From assembly GCA_963823245.1 (NCBI GenBank), contig CAWGKQ010000007.1:372001-436000 (forward strand): a DNA stretch of 64,000 bases. The letters are read 5' to 3'. A model generated the notes under the pieces. It had not been told where the DNA came from, made no database searches, and saw only the letters and a program-made list of their open reading frames with translations. This document shows, piece by piece, positions 32,290-40,703 of the stretch; position 1 is the first letter of the stretch; every line of letters begins with the position of its first letter. Position numbers and translations under genes: made by a program. Origin of the DNA: JAWVFM01 sp963823245. Its GTDB lineage: Bacteria > Actinomycetota > Thermoleophilia > Solirubrobacterales > 70-9.

Positions 32290-32295
32290 TAACCT
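32290..32295 (+). promoter_or_regulatory. -10 box TAACCT, leaderless-type, for the first sulfotransferase
   Basis: TAACCT, 6 bases (CGGGTT), then ATG 32302. It overlaps the stop of the preceding gene. Confidence 0.55.
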
Positions 32296-32301
32296 CGGGT
32301 T

Positions 32302-33240
32302 ATGGACGCCTCGGCAAGCGAATCGAGACGCGAGGTCGCCCCGATCGTGTTCGTGGGCGGCACCGGGCGAAGCGGAACGCACATCATCGGCAAGCTCCTC
32401 GGCCGCAGCGCCGACCTCGCCCTCGTGCCCGTGGAGTGCCGCTTCCACGTCGAGCCGCGGGGCTTTCCGGGCCTGCTCTCGGGCGAGGTCTCGAAGCGCC
32501 GCTTCATGCGGCGGATGCGGGGCTTTTGGTGGAAGGGCTTCCAGGGCACGCGGCGGCGCGGCATGTACAAGTTCATCGAGCGCGACCGCTACGACGCCGC
32601 CCTGGCGGCCTTCTCGGAGCGCTTCGACGCCGAGCCGGAGGAGGCGTGCCGTCGCCTGTTCTACGACCTGCTCTGGTTCCGCGCCGAGCGCAAGGGCGCG
32701 AAGGGGATCGTGGAGCAGTCCACCGACGTCGTCGCTGCGGCGCCGACGCTTCTGCGTCTCTTTCCCGAGGCCAGGTTCGTCCACGTCGTTCGCGACGGCC
32801 GCGACGCCTCGGCCTCCAGGGTCTCGCAGACGAACCGGATCATCTACCCCCGCAACCGCAAGCAGGGCATCGTGTGGTGGGAGAAGCGTATGAGCCGCAT
32901 CGCCGCCGGGATCGAGGCGATCCCGCCGGAGCGGTTGCTCGAGGTATCGATCGACGAGCTCGTCGCGTCCAAGTTCGCGGGTGCGCTGAGGCCGCTAACC
33001 GACTTTGCCGGCGTCGCGGCCGGCTACCGGGTGCGCCGCTACTACAAGTCCCGCATGAACGCCGAGCGCGCCAACCAGGGTCGCTGGCGCCGCGATCTGA
33101 CCGTCTGCGACGCCAAGGAGATCGACGAGCTCTACGCCGCGGCTCTCGACCGCCTGGAGGCGGAGGGGTTGACCGCGGTTCCCCTTCTGCGCAAGTCGCT
33201 CGAGCGGGCTGAGCGGGACCCGCAGGTGCAGGCGGCATGA
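32302..33240 (+). CDS. Sulfotransferase (PAPS-dependent), first of a tandem pair
   Basis: 312 aa. The 5'-phosphosulfate loop FVGGTGRSGTHIIGKLL is near residue 15. The 3'-phosphate-binding strand-loop FVHVVRDGRDASAS is near 155-170. FWWKGFQG and QGIVWWEKRM are aromatic substrate-side segments. Cytoplasmic, no signal peptide. The family moves sulfate from PAPS to hydroxyl groups, often of glycans or lipids. It is coupled to a paralog by ATGA and lies in a glycosyltransferase locus, so a surface glycan or lipid acceptor is inferred. Confidence 0.86.
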   Translation: MDASASESRREVAPIVFVGGTGRSGTHIIGKLLGRSADLALVPVECRFHVEPRGFPGLLSGEVSKRRFMRRMRGFWWKGFQGTRRRGMYKFIERDRYDAALAAFSERFDAEPEEACRRLFYDLLWFRAERKGAKGIVEQSTDVVAAAPTLLRLFPEARFVHVVRDGRDASASRVSQTNRIIYPRNRKQGIVWWEKRMSRIAAGIEAIPPERLLEVSIDELVASKFAGALRPLTDFAGVAAGYRVRRYYKSRMNAERANQGRWRRDLTVCDAKEIDELYAAALDRLEAEGLTAVPLLRKSLERAERDPQVQAA

Positions 33241-34133
33241 GCGACCGACCGCTCATCTTCGTCGGCGGCACCGGCCGCTCCGGCACTCACGTCATCTCCC
33301 GGCTGCTCGGCCGGCATCCGACTCTCGCCGACGTCCCGATCGAGTCGCGCTTCCACTGCCACGGCCCGAAGGGTTTCCCCGATCTGCTCGGCGGTCGCGT
33401 GCAGGTCTCCGACTTCGTCTGGAAGCTGCGCCAGTTCTGGTGGCACCGCGTCCGCAGGGAGGACCTCGAACCCCGCGGCCTCTACAACGTCTGCACGAGG
33501 CGGCGCTTCGACGACGCGGTCGCGGCCTTCGAGGACGCCTACGACGCCGATCCCCGCGAGGCCTGCCGCCGCCTGTTCGCCGAGCTCCTCTACCCGATCG
33601 CGGACGAGCTCGGGCGACCCGGCCTCGTCGAGATGAGCTCGCACAACGTCAGGGAGGCGCCGGTCCTCGAGGACCTCTTCCCTCACGCGAGGTTCATCCA
33701 CGTCTTCCGCGACGGCCGCGACGTCGCCTCGTCGATCACGACCAAGACGTGGGGGCCCGACCGGCTCGCCGGGGCAATCGACTGGTGGGCGGAGCGGATG
33801 AGGGCGATCGACGCAGGCGTCAGCCGCGACGACGCGGTGCCCGAGCACTTCCACACCGTGCTCCTCGACGACCTCGTCGAGCGCGATCGCGAGTCGACCT
33901 ACGAGAGGCTCCTCGCCTTCTGCGAGGTCGACGACGCGCCGGCGATGCGCGCGTACTTCGACGAGGAGATGAGCCCGGGCGCGGCGAACCTGGGCCGCTG
34001 GCGTCGCGGGCTGGGCTCCGTCGGCGTGTGGAGGGTCGAGCGCCGGTACCGACGCACCCTCGACGCGCTCGCGCGCGAGGGCAACCACGCGGCGCCGGCG
34101 CTGCTCGCGAGTATTTCCAGTGAAGAGCTCTAG
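33237..34133 (+). CDS. Sulfotransferase, second of a tandem pair
   Basis: 298 aa, clearly paralogous to the preceding protein: FVGGTGRSGTHVISRLLGRHP, FHCHGPKGFPDLL (aligning with FHVEPRGFPGLL), EACRRLFAELLYPI, and PHARFIHVFRDGRDVASS. The 4-base overlap indicates a duplicated, translationally coupled pair. The two have diverged in the substrate-facing middle, so they may sulfate different positions. No PAPS synthesis genes are in the window. Confidence 0.86.
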   Translation: MSDRPLIFVGGTGRSGTHVISRLLGRHPTLADVPIESRFHCHGPKGFPDLLGGRVQVSDFVWKLRQFWWHRVRREDLEPRGLYNVCTRRRFDDAVAAFEDAYDADPREACRRLFAELLYPIADELGRPGLVEMSSHNVREAPVLEDLFPHARFIHVFRDGRDVASSITTKTWGPDRLAGAIDWWAERMRAIDAGVSRDDAVPEHFHTVLLDDLVERDRESTYERLLAFCEVDDAPAMRAYFDEEMSPGAANLGRWRRGLGSVGVWRVERRYRRTLDALAREGNHAAPALLASISSEEL

Positions 34134-34138
34134 CCATC

Positions 34139-35721
34139 GTGAACCGCATCCTCTTCTTCACTTCCAACGGGACCGGGCTCGGCCACCTGACCCGCTCGAT
34201 GGCGATCGCGCGGCGGCTCGAGGATCGCCTGGAGCCACTCGTCTTCACGCTCTCGGCCGCCGCGCCGGTGGTGCGCGAGCAGGGCTTTCCCGTCGAGTTC
34301 GCGGCCTCGTACCGCACGCCCTGCGCGGGCACGGAATGGCGCTGGTCGCGGCGCCTTCGCGGCCGCGCCCGGGCGGCGATCGCTGAGGCGGACCCCGCGC
34401 TCGTCGTCTTCGACGGCGCCCATCCCTACCTCGGGTTCCTCGATGCGCTTCGCGCCGAGCGCGAGCGTCCGCTCGGTGTGGTGCCGGCGCGCGATGTGGA
34501 AGCCCGGCGCCAACCTCGCGGCGCTCCCGCGCGCGGCGGCGTTCGACGCCGTCCTCGAGCCGGGGGAGATCGCCGCCACGGCCGATCGGGGCCCCACCGT
34601 CGCCCGCAGGGGCGAGGCCCACGCCGTGGGCCCCATCGTCTATCTCGACCGCTCCGATCTCCTCCCTCGCGCCGAGGCCGAGCGCGAGCTCGGTCTCGAG
34701 CCCGGCCGCACGAACGTGCTCGTCGCGCTCGGGCAGGGGCCGGAAGTCGCGGAGGCGACACGGCGCTGCCTTCAACACCTGGCCGGCCGCGACGTGCAGG
34801 TCGCGGCGCTGCGGTCGGCGGGAACGGGTCGCTGCTGCGAGGCCGAATGTGCCGCACGGTCGGCACAGCTCGCTCGGCTCGCCGAGCGGACCGTCCGCCG
34901 ACAACATCGTGCATCTGCGCGCCACCTACCCAATGAGCCGCTACTACGCCGCGTTCGATATGGCGGTATCCGCGGCCGGCTACAACGCCTTCCACGAGCT
35001 GATCGCCCTCGGGGTGCCGGCGCTCTTCGTGCCGATGACGCGCGAGACCGACGACCAGGCCGCCCGCGCGCGCTACGCGGCGTCCGTCGGTTTCGGCCGC
35101 GCGGTCGCATCGCCCCAGGCCGCCGGCCTCGAGCGCGAGCTCGACGCGCTGCTCGACCCCAAGGTCCGCGAGGAAATCGCCTCGAAGCTGGCCTCGGAGC
35201 CTCCCGCGGAGGGCGCACGCGAGGCGGCCGACTGGCTCGTCGTGCTGGCGGGCGAGCGGCCCGCGGCCCAGGGGCCCGGCAGCGCGGGCCGGAACTGGCA
35301 CCTGCCCGGCGGCTCCCCGAAGGAGGCGCTCGAGTTCCTCGGTCGCGTCCCTCGCGGCGCCGCCGCGCTCGCGAAGCAGCTCGTCGTCTCACCGCGCCCG
35401 CCGCGCACGGTCTTGCTCGCCCTCGGGCTCGACGGTCCCGACCTCTCCAACCACGTCAGGGCAGCGCTCGGCCGCACGCCCGACCAGCCGGAGCGGGTGC
35501 TCGTGATCACCGATTCGCTCGATTTCGGCCCGCTGCGTGAGCTCGGCGTCGGCTACGAGCACGTTCCCGCCGAGGGTGAGGCGCAGCCGCGCCTCGCGAG
35601 CGGCGACTACGATTCCTTCCTGCGCAGGCGTATAGCGCTGATCCTCGCCGAGCGGCCCCGGCCCCGGCGAACGATCGCCGTTGGCACGGCTGACGAAACG
35701 GCTCTGCAAGCCGCGATCTGA
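34139..35721 (+). pseudogene. GT-B glycosyltransferase (MurG/UGT-like) with C-terminal extension, two frameshifts
   Basis: The N-terminal NRILFFTSNGTGLGHLTRSMAIARRL is the classic GT-B nucleotide-sugar glycosyltransferase start. The frame breaks near 34485, resumes as RRAMWKPGANLAALPRAAAF and LGLEPGRTNVLVALGQGPE, and breaks again near 34835 into NIVHLRATYPMSRYYAAFD with AAGYNAFHELIALGVPALFVP, the donor-binding half. About 150 extra residues follow (TVLLALGLDGPDLSNHVRAA; VLVITDSLDFGPLRELGVG; GDYDSFLRRRI), an added domain I cannot name. Each break needs only one indel, so the gene may be intact in the organism. Confidence 0.72.
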
Positions 35722-35765
35722 TCTTCCCCGGGGCGTACCCTTGCCTCGGGATTACTTAGGAAACG

Positions 35766-36674
35766 ATGGCTACGAACCCCGTCGAGGCCACAGAGACCCC
35801 CGCATCCGAGGCGTCGGGCAACGGCGCCGGCTCCGCCGCGGGCGCGCTCCCGAACCTGGTCGTGATCGGGGCGCAGAAGTGCGGCACCAGCGGCCTCCAC
35901 TACTACCTGAGTCTCCATCCGGAGATCTCGATGTCCCGCCCGAAGGAGCTCAACTTCTTCATCGAGGAGCGCAACTGGCCCCGTGGCGTCGACTGGTACC
36001 GGCGCCACTTCGACCCCGGCGCGCGCGTGCGGGGCGAGTCGTCGCCCAACTACACGGCGTACCCCCAGCACGATGGCGTGCCGGAGCGCATGCACGAGCT
36101 CCTTCCCGACGCGAGGCTCATCTACCTGGTGCGCGACCCGCTCGAGCGCATCGCCGCCCACTGGGTCCACAACTACGCCAAGCGCCGTGAGCGCGGGACC
36201 CTCCGCGAGACCCTCACGCACCCGCAGACCTCCTACGTCGAGCGGAGCCGCTACCACATGCAGATCGAGCGGTTCCTTCGCCTCTACGACCGCGAGCGGG
36301 TGCTCGTGATCGAGCAGGACGACCTCCGCGGCGATCGGGAGGCGACGCTGCGATCGGTCTTCGAGTTCGTCGGCGTCGACCCCGGGTTCACGCATCCGCG
36401 CTTCTCCGACGAGCGCCACCAGACGTCGCGCAAGATGCGCTCGTCGCGGCTCGCCATGCGCCTCGAGCGCGCGAGCCGCAGCCGTGGCGGCAAGGTGCTG
36501 CCGTCGAGCCTGTGGCTCGGGCTCGAATCCCTGCTGCCCCTGCGGCGGCCGATCGAGCGTCCCGACGTCCGCGCGGCTCTCGGCCCCGAGGAGCTCGAGC
36601 TGCTGCGCTCCGACGCCGAGCGATTGCGCGAGCTCACGGGCCGTGACTTCGAGCACTGGTCGATCTGGCGGTGA
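35766..36674 (+). CDS. Sulfotransferase, heparan-sulfate/NDST-like type
   Basis: 302 aa with an Ala/Thr-rich N-terminal tail. PAPS motifs: LVVIGAQKCGTSGLHYYLSLHPEI near residue 35 and LIYLVRDPLERIAAHWVHNY near 118-135. RPKELNFF is typical of the glycosaminoglycan-type subfamily, which differs from the two upstream enzymes. Shine-Dalgarno AGGAAACG precedes the ATG. The gene overlaps the flippase gene by 4 bases (GTGA), so sulfation and export are probably coupled in expression. Confidence 0.88.
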   Translation: MATNPVEATETPASEASGNGAGSAAGALPNLVVIGAQKCGTSGLHYYLSLHPEISMSRPKELNFFIEERNWPRGVDWYRRHFDPGARVRGESSPNYTAYPQHDGVPERMHELLPDARLIYLVRDPLERIAAHWVHNYAKRRERGTLRETLTHPQTSYVERSRYHMQIERFLRLYDRERVLVIEQDDLRGDREATLRSVFEFVGVDPGFTHPRFSDERHQTSRKMRSSRLAMRLERASRSRGGKVLPSSLWLGLESLLPLRRPIERPDVRAALGPEELELLRSDAERLRELTGRDFEHWSIWR

Positions 36675-38881
36675 GTCCCGGCAACGGCAAGGGGAAGGGC
36701 TCGAACCGCAAGGGCGGCAATCGCAAGGGCGGGAACCGCAAGGGCGGCGGGAAGGGCAAGGGCAAGCGAAAGGGCAAGAAGGTCGTCGTCGACTCGACGG
36801 CCGCGGCGCTCGGCGCGAAGCTGGCGCGGAACAGCGGCCTCCAGGGCATCTCGCTGATCTTCTCCAACGTCCTCCACGCGGTCGCGGTCATCTACGTCGC
36901 GCGGAAGCTTGGGCCCTCCGATCTCGGTTCCTACACCCTGCTGCTCTTCCTCTCGGGGTCGATCACCCAGGTCTTCCACCTCTTCTCGAAGCCGGGCACC
37001 CTGCGCCGCGTCTTCGGCCAGGCCGACGACGACGACGCCGGCGCCGAGGGCGACTTCGACACGGGCGACGACGCCGACGTGCAGTCCGACTCGCCGCAGA
37101 AGAGCCTGGGGATCGGCATCGTCTGGGTGGGGCTCCTAGGGCTGATCGGGGCGGGGCTGACGATCCTCTTCCGCGCCCCAATCGCCCAGGTCCTGCTGGG
37201 CGGCGCCGATGCGAACCAGCAGGAGCTCGTGATGTGGGCGGGCATTCTCGGCGGCGTCGGCGCGATCTTCAAGCTCACCGAGATCATCATCTGGTTCGAG
37301 GGCCGCGGTTGGACCTACGTGATCGTCGATGCGTTGCGCCCAACCCTGAACCTGGTCTTCATGGCCTATCTGATCTCCAAGGGCCGCGGGGTCGAGGGGG
37401 CGATCATGGGCGCCGCGATCGGCACCTCGATCGCCGTGCTCGCCAGCATCGTCGTGCTGGTGCGGAGCTTCGAGCTGGGCTTCGAGGTCCGCGAGGTCGG
37501 CCTGATCGTGCAGCGCGGGATCGGGCGGATGCCGATCGCGATGTCGATGTTCACGATTCAGAACGCGGACGGCTTCCTGCTCTCCCGCTTCGTCGACCAC
37601 AAGCAGCTCGGCTACTACCAGCTGGCCCAGAAGCTCGGCTTCATCGTCTCGTTCCTGCCGCAGGGCTTCCGGATCGCGCTGCGCCCCCTGCGGAAGACGG
37701 CGATGTTCCAGGCGGTGCGCGACCAGTACGGCTCGGCGGTCGCGAAGGGCCAGCTGCTCATCTACTTCATCCTGATCGCGATCTTCGCGATCCTCGCCAT
37801 GGTGCTGGGCGGCGAGCTGCTGATCAGCGTCGGAGGCAGCCAGTACCAGGCGGCGGCGCCGCTGATCCCGCTGACGGCGGCGATGATGACCATGCCGGCG
37901 CTCTTCCGGACGGTGAACGGCCAGTCGTTCTTCCCCCACAAGCGGGCCTGGTTCATCGGCTGCGTGATCTTCGCCGCGCTGAGCTTCGTCGGCTGGATGT
38001 TCCTGCTGGTGCCGCGTTTCGGGATCATCGGCACGCCGGTCGCGTCGCTTCTCGGCTTCGGCATCCCGTCCGCGTTCCTGTTCATCAAGAACCAGCGGGG
38101 CAAGGGGCGGATCGAGTTCCGCTACGGCGCGGTCCTCGGCGCGATCGGGCTGGCTACGGCGGTCTCGGTGTTCTTCGCCTTCGTCCATCCCTCGGACAAG
38201 TGGCTGCAGCTGATCGAGATCGCGCTCCTGCTCGGCCTCTGGCTCATCGCCCTGCCGCTGACCGGGATCGTGCCCAAGCAGCACCGCCGGGCTCTCCTCG
38301 AGATCGGAAAGGGGTTCGTCAGGCGGGGGCCGCAGGGGTTCAATCGCGACCGCGGCCTGCGGACGCTCACGCCGAAGAACCGGGAGAAGCTCCGCCGCGC
38401 GCTCGTCGACAAGATCCCGGTCGAGGTGCTGGCCGCGGCGGCGAAGGAGGGGCCGAGCGCGGGCGCCATCGCGGGCAACGGGGCGGGCGCCGATGGCGGT
38501 GGCGGCTCCGGCGGGCGCGGAGGGGGGCGCACGGCGCTGCTCACGCGCCGCAGCAAGGCCTCGATCACGAGCCTCACGAACCGCCAGGCCGCGCAGCTCG
38601 TCCGGATCCTGCGACGAGTGGGCCGCAAGGGCGGGATGCAGCTCGACGGCCCGTCCACCTACGACGCGCGAATCGCCAAGTTCGTCTTCGGCGATGCGCC
38701 GACGGCGGCCCGCAGCGCGACGATGCGGAGCCTGGTCGGCGCGGGGGCCGATTCGAAGGACCTCCACAAGCTCGAGGAGCTCTCGCGCTACCTGGCGAAG
38801 GCGCCCAAGCACTCCTGGGACGGCCGCCGCCGCCGGCGCAAGGTGCCTGTGAAGATCCCGGTGCGGATCCGCCGCAGCTAG
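36671..38881 (+). CDS. Wzx/MATE-like polysaccharide flippase with Gly-Lys-rich N-terminal tail
   Basis: 736 aa, larger than usual (about 450-500). Residues 1-38 are a Gly/Lys/Arg tail built from NRKGG repeats. The membrane core, about residues 45-540, has some 12-14 helices (QGISLIFSNVLHAVAVIYVARKLG-type start; IVQRGIGRMPIAMSMFTIQN; LLSRFVDHKQLGYYQLAQKL), matching polysaccharide-biosynthesis flippases. An acidic insert (DDDDAGAEGDFDTGDDAD) lies in a loop near residue 120. The last about 190 residues are a basic cytoplasmic domain not seen in simple flippases. It probably translocates a lipid-linked glycan made by the locus. Confidence 0.83.
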   Translation: MSPGNGKGKGSNRKGGNRKGGNRKGGGKGKGKRKGKKVVVDSTAAALGAKLARNSGLQGISLIFSNVLHAVAVIYVARKLGPSDLGSYTLLLFLSGSITQVFHLFSKPGTLRRVFGQADDDDAGAEGDFDTGDDADVQSDSPQKSLGIGIVWVGLLGLIGAGLTILFRAPIAQVLLGGADANQQELVMWAGILGGVGAIFKLTEIIIWFEGRGWTYVIVDALRPTLNLVFMAYLISKGRGVEGAIMGAAIGTSIAVLASIVVLVRSFELGFEVREVGLIVQRGIGRMPIAMSMFTIQNADGFLLSRFVDHKQLGYYQLAQKLGFIVSFLPQGFRIALRPLRKTAMFQAVRDQYGSAVAKGQLLIYFILIAIFAILAMVLGGELLISVGGSQYQAAAPLIPLTAAMMTMPALFRTVNGQSFFPHKRAWFIGCVIFAALSFVGWMFLLVPRFGIIGTPVASLLGFGIPSAFLFIKNQRGKGRIEFRYGAVLGAIGLATAVSVFFAFVHPSDKWLQLIEIALLLGLWLIALPLTGIVPKQHRRALLEIGKGFVRRGPQGFNRDRGLRTLTPKNREKLRRALVDKIPVEVLAAAAKEGPSAGAIAGNGAGADGGGGSGGRGGGRTALLTRRSKASITSLTNRQAAQLVRILRRVGRKGGMQLDGPSTYDARIAKFVFGDAPTAARSATMRSLVGAGADSKDLHKLEELSRYLAKAPKHSWDGRRRRRKVPVKIPVRIRRS
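36704..36748 (+). repeat. 15-nt tandem repeat encoding NRKGG x3
   Basis: Three near-identical copies of AAC CGC AAG GGC GGC at the start of the flippase gene, followed by GKGKGKRKGKK-coding sequence. Confidence 0.8.
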
Positions 38882-39427
38882 TCGGGGAGCCGCGTGCGGC
38901 GGATCACGATGCGGTCGGGCTCGATCGCGACCTCGACCTCCCGGTGGCCGGCCCAGTGCTCCGCGTAGACGGGGTCGTCGGCGATCGCGGGGTCGAGCCA
39001 GAGTCCGTAGCCCTCGTCATCGCCGTGGTCGAAGGTGCCCTCCATCACGGTGCCGGGACGCTTCGAGCGGCCGCGACCCCCACGGCGCCGGCGGCGGCGC
39101 TTCGGCTTCTCCTCGTCGTCCTCGCCCTCCTCCTCGCTCGTCGCCGTCGTCGCGCCCCTCCTCGCCGTCTTCCTCCTCCTCCTCTTCCTCGTCCTCTTCG
39201 CCGTCGTCCTCCTCGGCCATCGTCGCCTCGATCTCGGCCTCGATCTCGTCGCGCAGGTCGAGCTCGGCGTCCGAGTCGTCGTCCGCGCTCAGCTCGTGGC
39301 GGCGCCGGAACTCACGCAACTCGGCCGTCGAGACGTCCAGCTGATGCGCGATCCACGCGTCGGTGCGCCCCTGGCGCACCCAGGCGCGGATCTGGTTCAG
39401 TTGTGAGCGAAGGGGCTTGCGGGCCAT
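38878..39427 (-). CDS. HTH-like protein with acidic low-complexity region, one frameshift
   Basis: Starts ARKPLRSQLNQIRAWVRQG and continues TDAWIAHQLDVSTAELREF, an HTH-like N-terminus. A long Asp/Glu run follows (about residues 46-95), then a break near 39135. The other frame gives a basic patch (KPKRRRRRRGGRGRSK) and a compact end, GTFDHGDDEGYGLWLDP with EVEVAIEPDRIVIRRTRLP, ending at 38878. The halves make one protein of about 180 aa with acidic-then-basic charge blocks. Function is unknown; nucleic-acid binding is a guess. Convergent with the flippase, sharing bases at the stop codons. Confidence 0.6.
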
Positions 39428-39589
39428 GTGAAGCCGGTCGGGATCCCCGCCGGGCGGCGGATGCTAACCAACCGCGTGGCTGGCTCGGTCTTTCGGGGCG
39501 CGTCGGACGTCGTGAATGAGTAACCTAGTGAGCGGGTAGGTAATAGCCGCGGGCAGTGGGCCGTGGCAACAATCTCGAATGGAGGCGAG

Positions 39590-39826
39590 ATGCTCGTCCT
39601 CACTCGCAAGACCAATCAAAGCATCATGATCGGCGACGACATCGAGGTCACCGTCCTCGCGGTCGCGCGCGACAAGATCAGACTCGGAATCACCGCTCCC
39701 CGCGAGGTTCCGGTGTACAGGCGCGAGGTCTATCTCTCGATCAAGGGTGAGGGCGGCGACGATGTCGAGCCTGAAACCCGCGAGCGGGTGGAGGCGGCGC
39801 TCGGCACCCTCGCAAAGGGCGACTAG
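39590..39826 (+). CDS. csrA: Carbon storage regulator CsrA
   Basis: 78 aa RNA-binding post-transcriptional regulator that binds GGA motifs. MLVLTRKTNQSIMIGDDIEVTVL is the family start. RLGITAPREVPVYRREVY contains the RNA-contacting Arg (VxRxEVY). ATG 39590 has Shine-Dalgarno GGAGG, itself a possible CsrA autoregulatory site; an earlier in-frame start at 39563 is less likely. No flagellar genes or fliW are in the window, although csrA usually neighbours them. Confidence 0.95.
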   Translation: MLVLTRKTNQSIMIGDDIEVTVLAVARDKIRLGITAPREVPVYRREVYLSIKGEGGDDVEPETRERVEAALGTLAKGD

Positions 39827-39853
39827 ACGACTATCGCGAACCCGGGCGCTCGC

Positions 39854-40093
39854 CTAGCCGATGAGCCAGGCGAGCATCTCGAACATGACGAAAATGACGA
39901 CCACGACGGTGGCCGTCAGCGCGAGGAAGAGGATGCCGAAGCGCACCTTTCCCCTCTGCTCGTTCGAGCTCATCGTGCGCGCCCGCGACCGCGCTGCCGC
40001 GCGGTGACGGAGCTGCTGGCGGCGCTTCCGCTCGAGCGCCGCCTCCTCCTCGAAGGCGAGCTCGAAGTCCGAGATCGTCTGCTGCATCCTCAT
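39854..40093 (-). CDS. Small tail-anchored membrane protein, unknown function
   Basis: About 79 aa: MRMQQTISDFELAFEEEAAL, a basic Arg-rich stretch, and one C-terminal helix (FGILFLALTATVVVVIFVMF) ending at WLIG. The layout is that of a tail-anchored protein with its charged domain inside. No family recognised. ATG 40093 is preferred because TAGGGT lies 9 bases upstream, and it leaves 12 bases to the nuclease stop. Confidence 0.65.
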   Translation of the reverse strand: MRMQQTISDFELAFEEEAALERKRRQQLRHRAAARSRARTMSSNEQRGKVRFGILFLALTATVVVVIFVMFEMLAWLIG

Positions 40094-40102
40094 CGTTGGC
40101 AA

Positions 40103-40108
40103 ACCCTA
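40103..40108 (-). promoter_or_regulatory. -10 box TAGGGT for the tail-anchored protein
   Basis: Minus-strand TAGGGT, 9 bases, then ATG at 40093. It overlaps the last codons of the nuclease gene. Confidence 0.4.
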
Positions 40109-40619
40109 GCAATGCCCCCACAACCCCACGCCACGCCGTCCGGCCTTGTCGGCGAGGCGCGCGAAGAGCCGCGCGTGGCTGGTATTGGGCGGGAACGGAT
40201 ACGGCCGCGCGTAGCCGCGCGCGCACGAGCTCCGCGTTGACGAACCGCCCGTCCACGTGGACGTAGGCCAGCAGCCGCCCGTAGTCGTCGCGGCGCTCGC
40301 GGTCGAAGACGAGCCGGACCGTGCGGCCGTCGACGAGCCCGTGATCGAACGCGCTTGCCCTCGGCCCACCGCACTGCACGGGCGTGCCGGGCTTCACGGT
40401 CTCGGGCGTGTCGATGCCGATGTAGCGCACGTACTCGGTGGCTCCGTCGAGCCGGACGAGGGCGGTGTCCCCGTCGACCGCGCGGATGACGTGGGCCTTC
40501 ACGGCCCTGGGGAGCGCCTCGGCGTCGAGCGAGCCGCGATCCGCTGAGCCGCCGCCGCCGAGGCCGCATCCACTCATGAGGACAGCGAGAGGGAGGAGTG
40601 CAAGCCGCTTGCATCGCAT
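40106..40619 (-). CDS. Lipoprotein thermonuclease (staphylococcal-nuclease fold), one frameshift
   Basis: A Ca-dependent SNase-type nuclease on the outside of the cell. The signal peptide MRCKRLALLPLAVLMSGCG ends in a lipobox (MSGC). The SNase core follows: VKAHVIRAVDGDTALVRL, EYVRYIGIDTPE (catalytic Arg and Glu equivalents) and TVRLVFDRERRDDYGRLLAYV (second Arg). A break near 40218 moves to GYARPYPFPPNTSHARLFARL and GVGLWGHC, ending at 40106, the expected C-terminus for the family. The repaired protein is about 170 aa. Confidence 0.82.
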
Positions 40620-40690
40620 CCTCGGAGTGTCGCCCGTAATCGCGCGCGCATGACGCGCGATTCGCGCCGAATCGCACACGTGGATAGGCT

Positions 40691-40696
40691 TACGAT
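40691..40696 (+). promoter_or_regulatory. -10 box TACGAT, leaderless-type
   Basis: TACGAT, 7 bases, then GTG 40704. It supports this start over GTG 40680 and upstream alternatives. Confidence 0.5.
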
Positions 40697-40703
40697 CGGC
40701 AGG

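Larger units (their letters stand above)
29822..32292 (+). pseudogene. Second membrane glycosyltransferase-like gene, interrupted by two palindromic elements
   Basis: Starts with GTG 29822, 3 bases after the previous stop. The N-terminal helices (VLATALVIVAASFVAGRAFL) run to about 30060, where palindrome A falls. The gene resumes as RWTALATVLIVLAVRA and, after another frame change, LPFVFNERVGILGEGIYTND with QLYWTDWLQNGFGPE, then further helices. Frame changes occur near 30745 and at palindrome B (31251-31343). The C-terminal globular part then reads RVFAIGAAASTFLALRSAP and KSVIFLGLDRFAAYWLRGT, and it ends at 32292. The peptide is related to, but not a copy of, the preceding gene. As read it cannot encode one protein. 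Confidence 0.7.

Noticed and set aside
34443..34560. GATGTGGAAGCCCGG at 34493 as a third copy of the palindrome core
   Set aside because: Resembles only part of one arm, lacks the complementary arm, and is explained by glycosyltransferase coding sequence.
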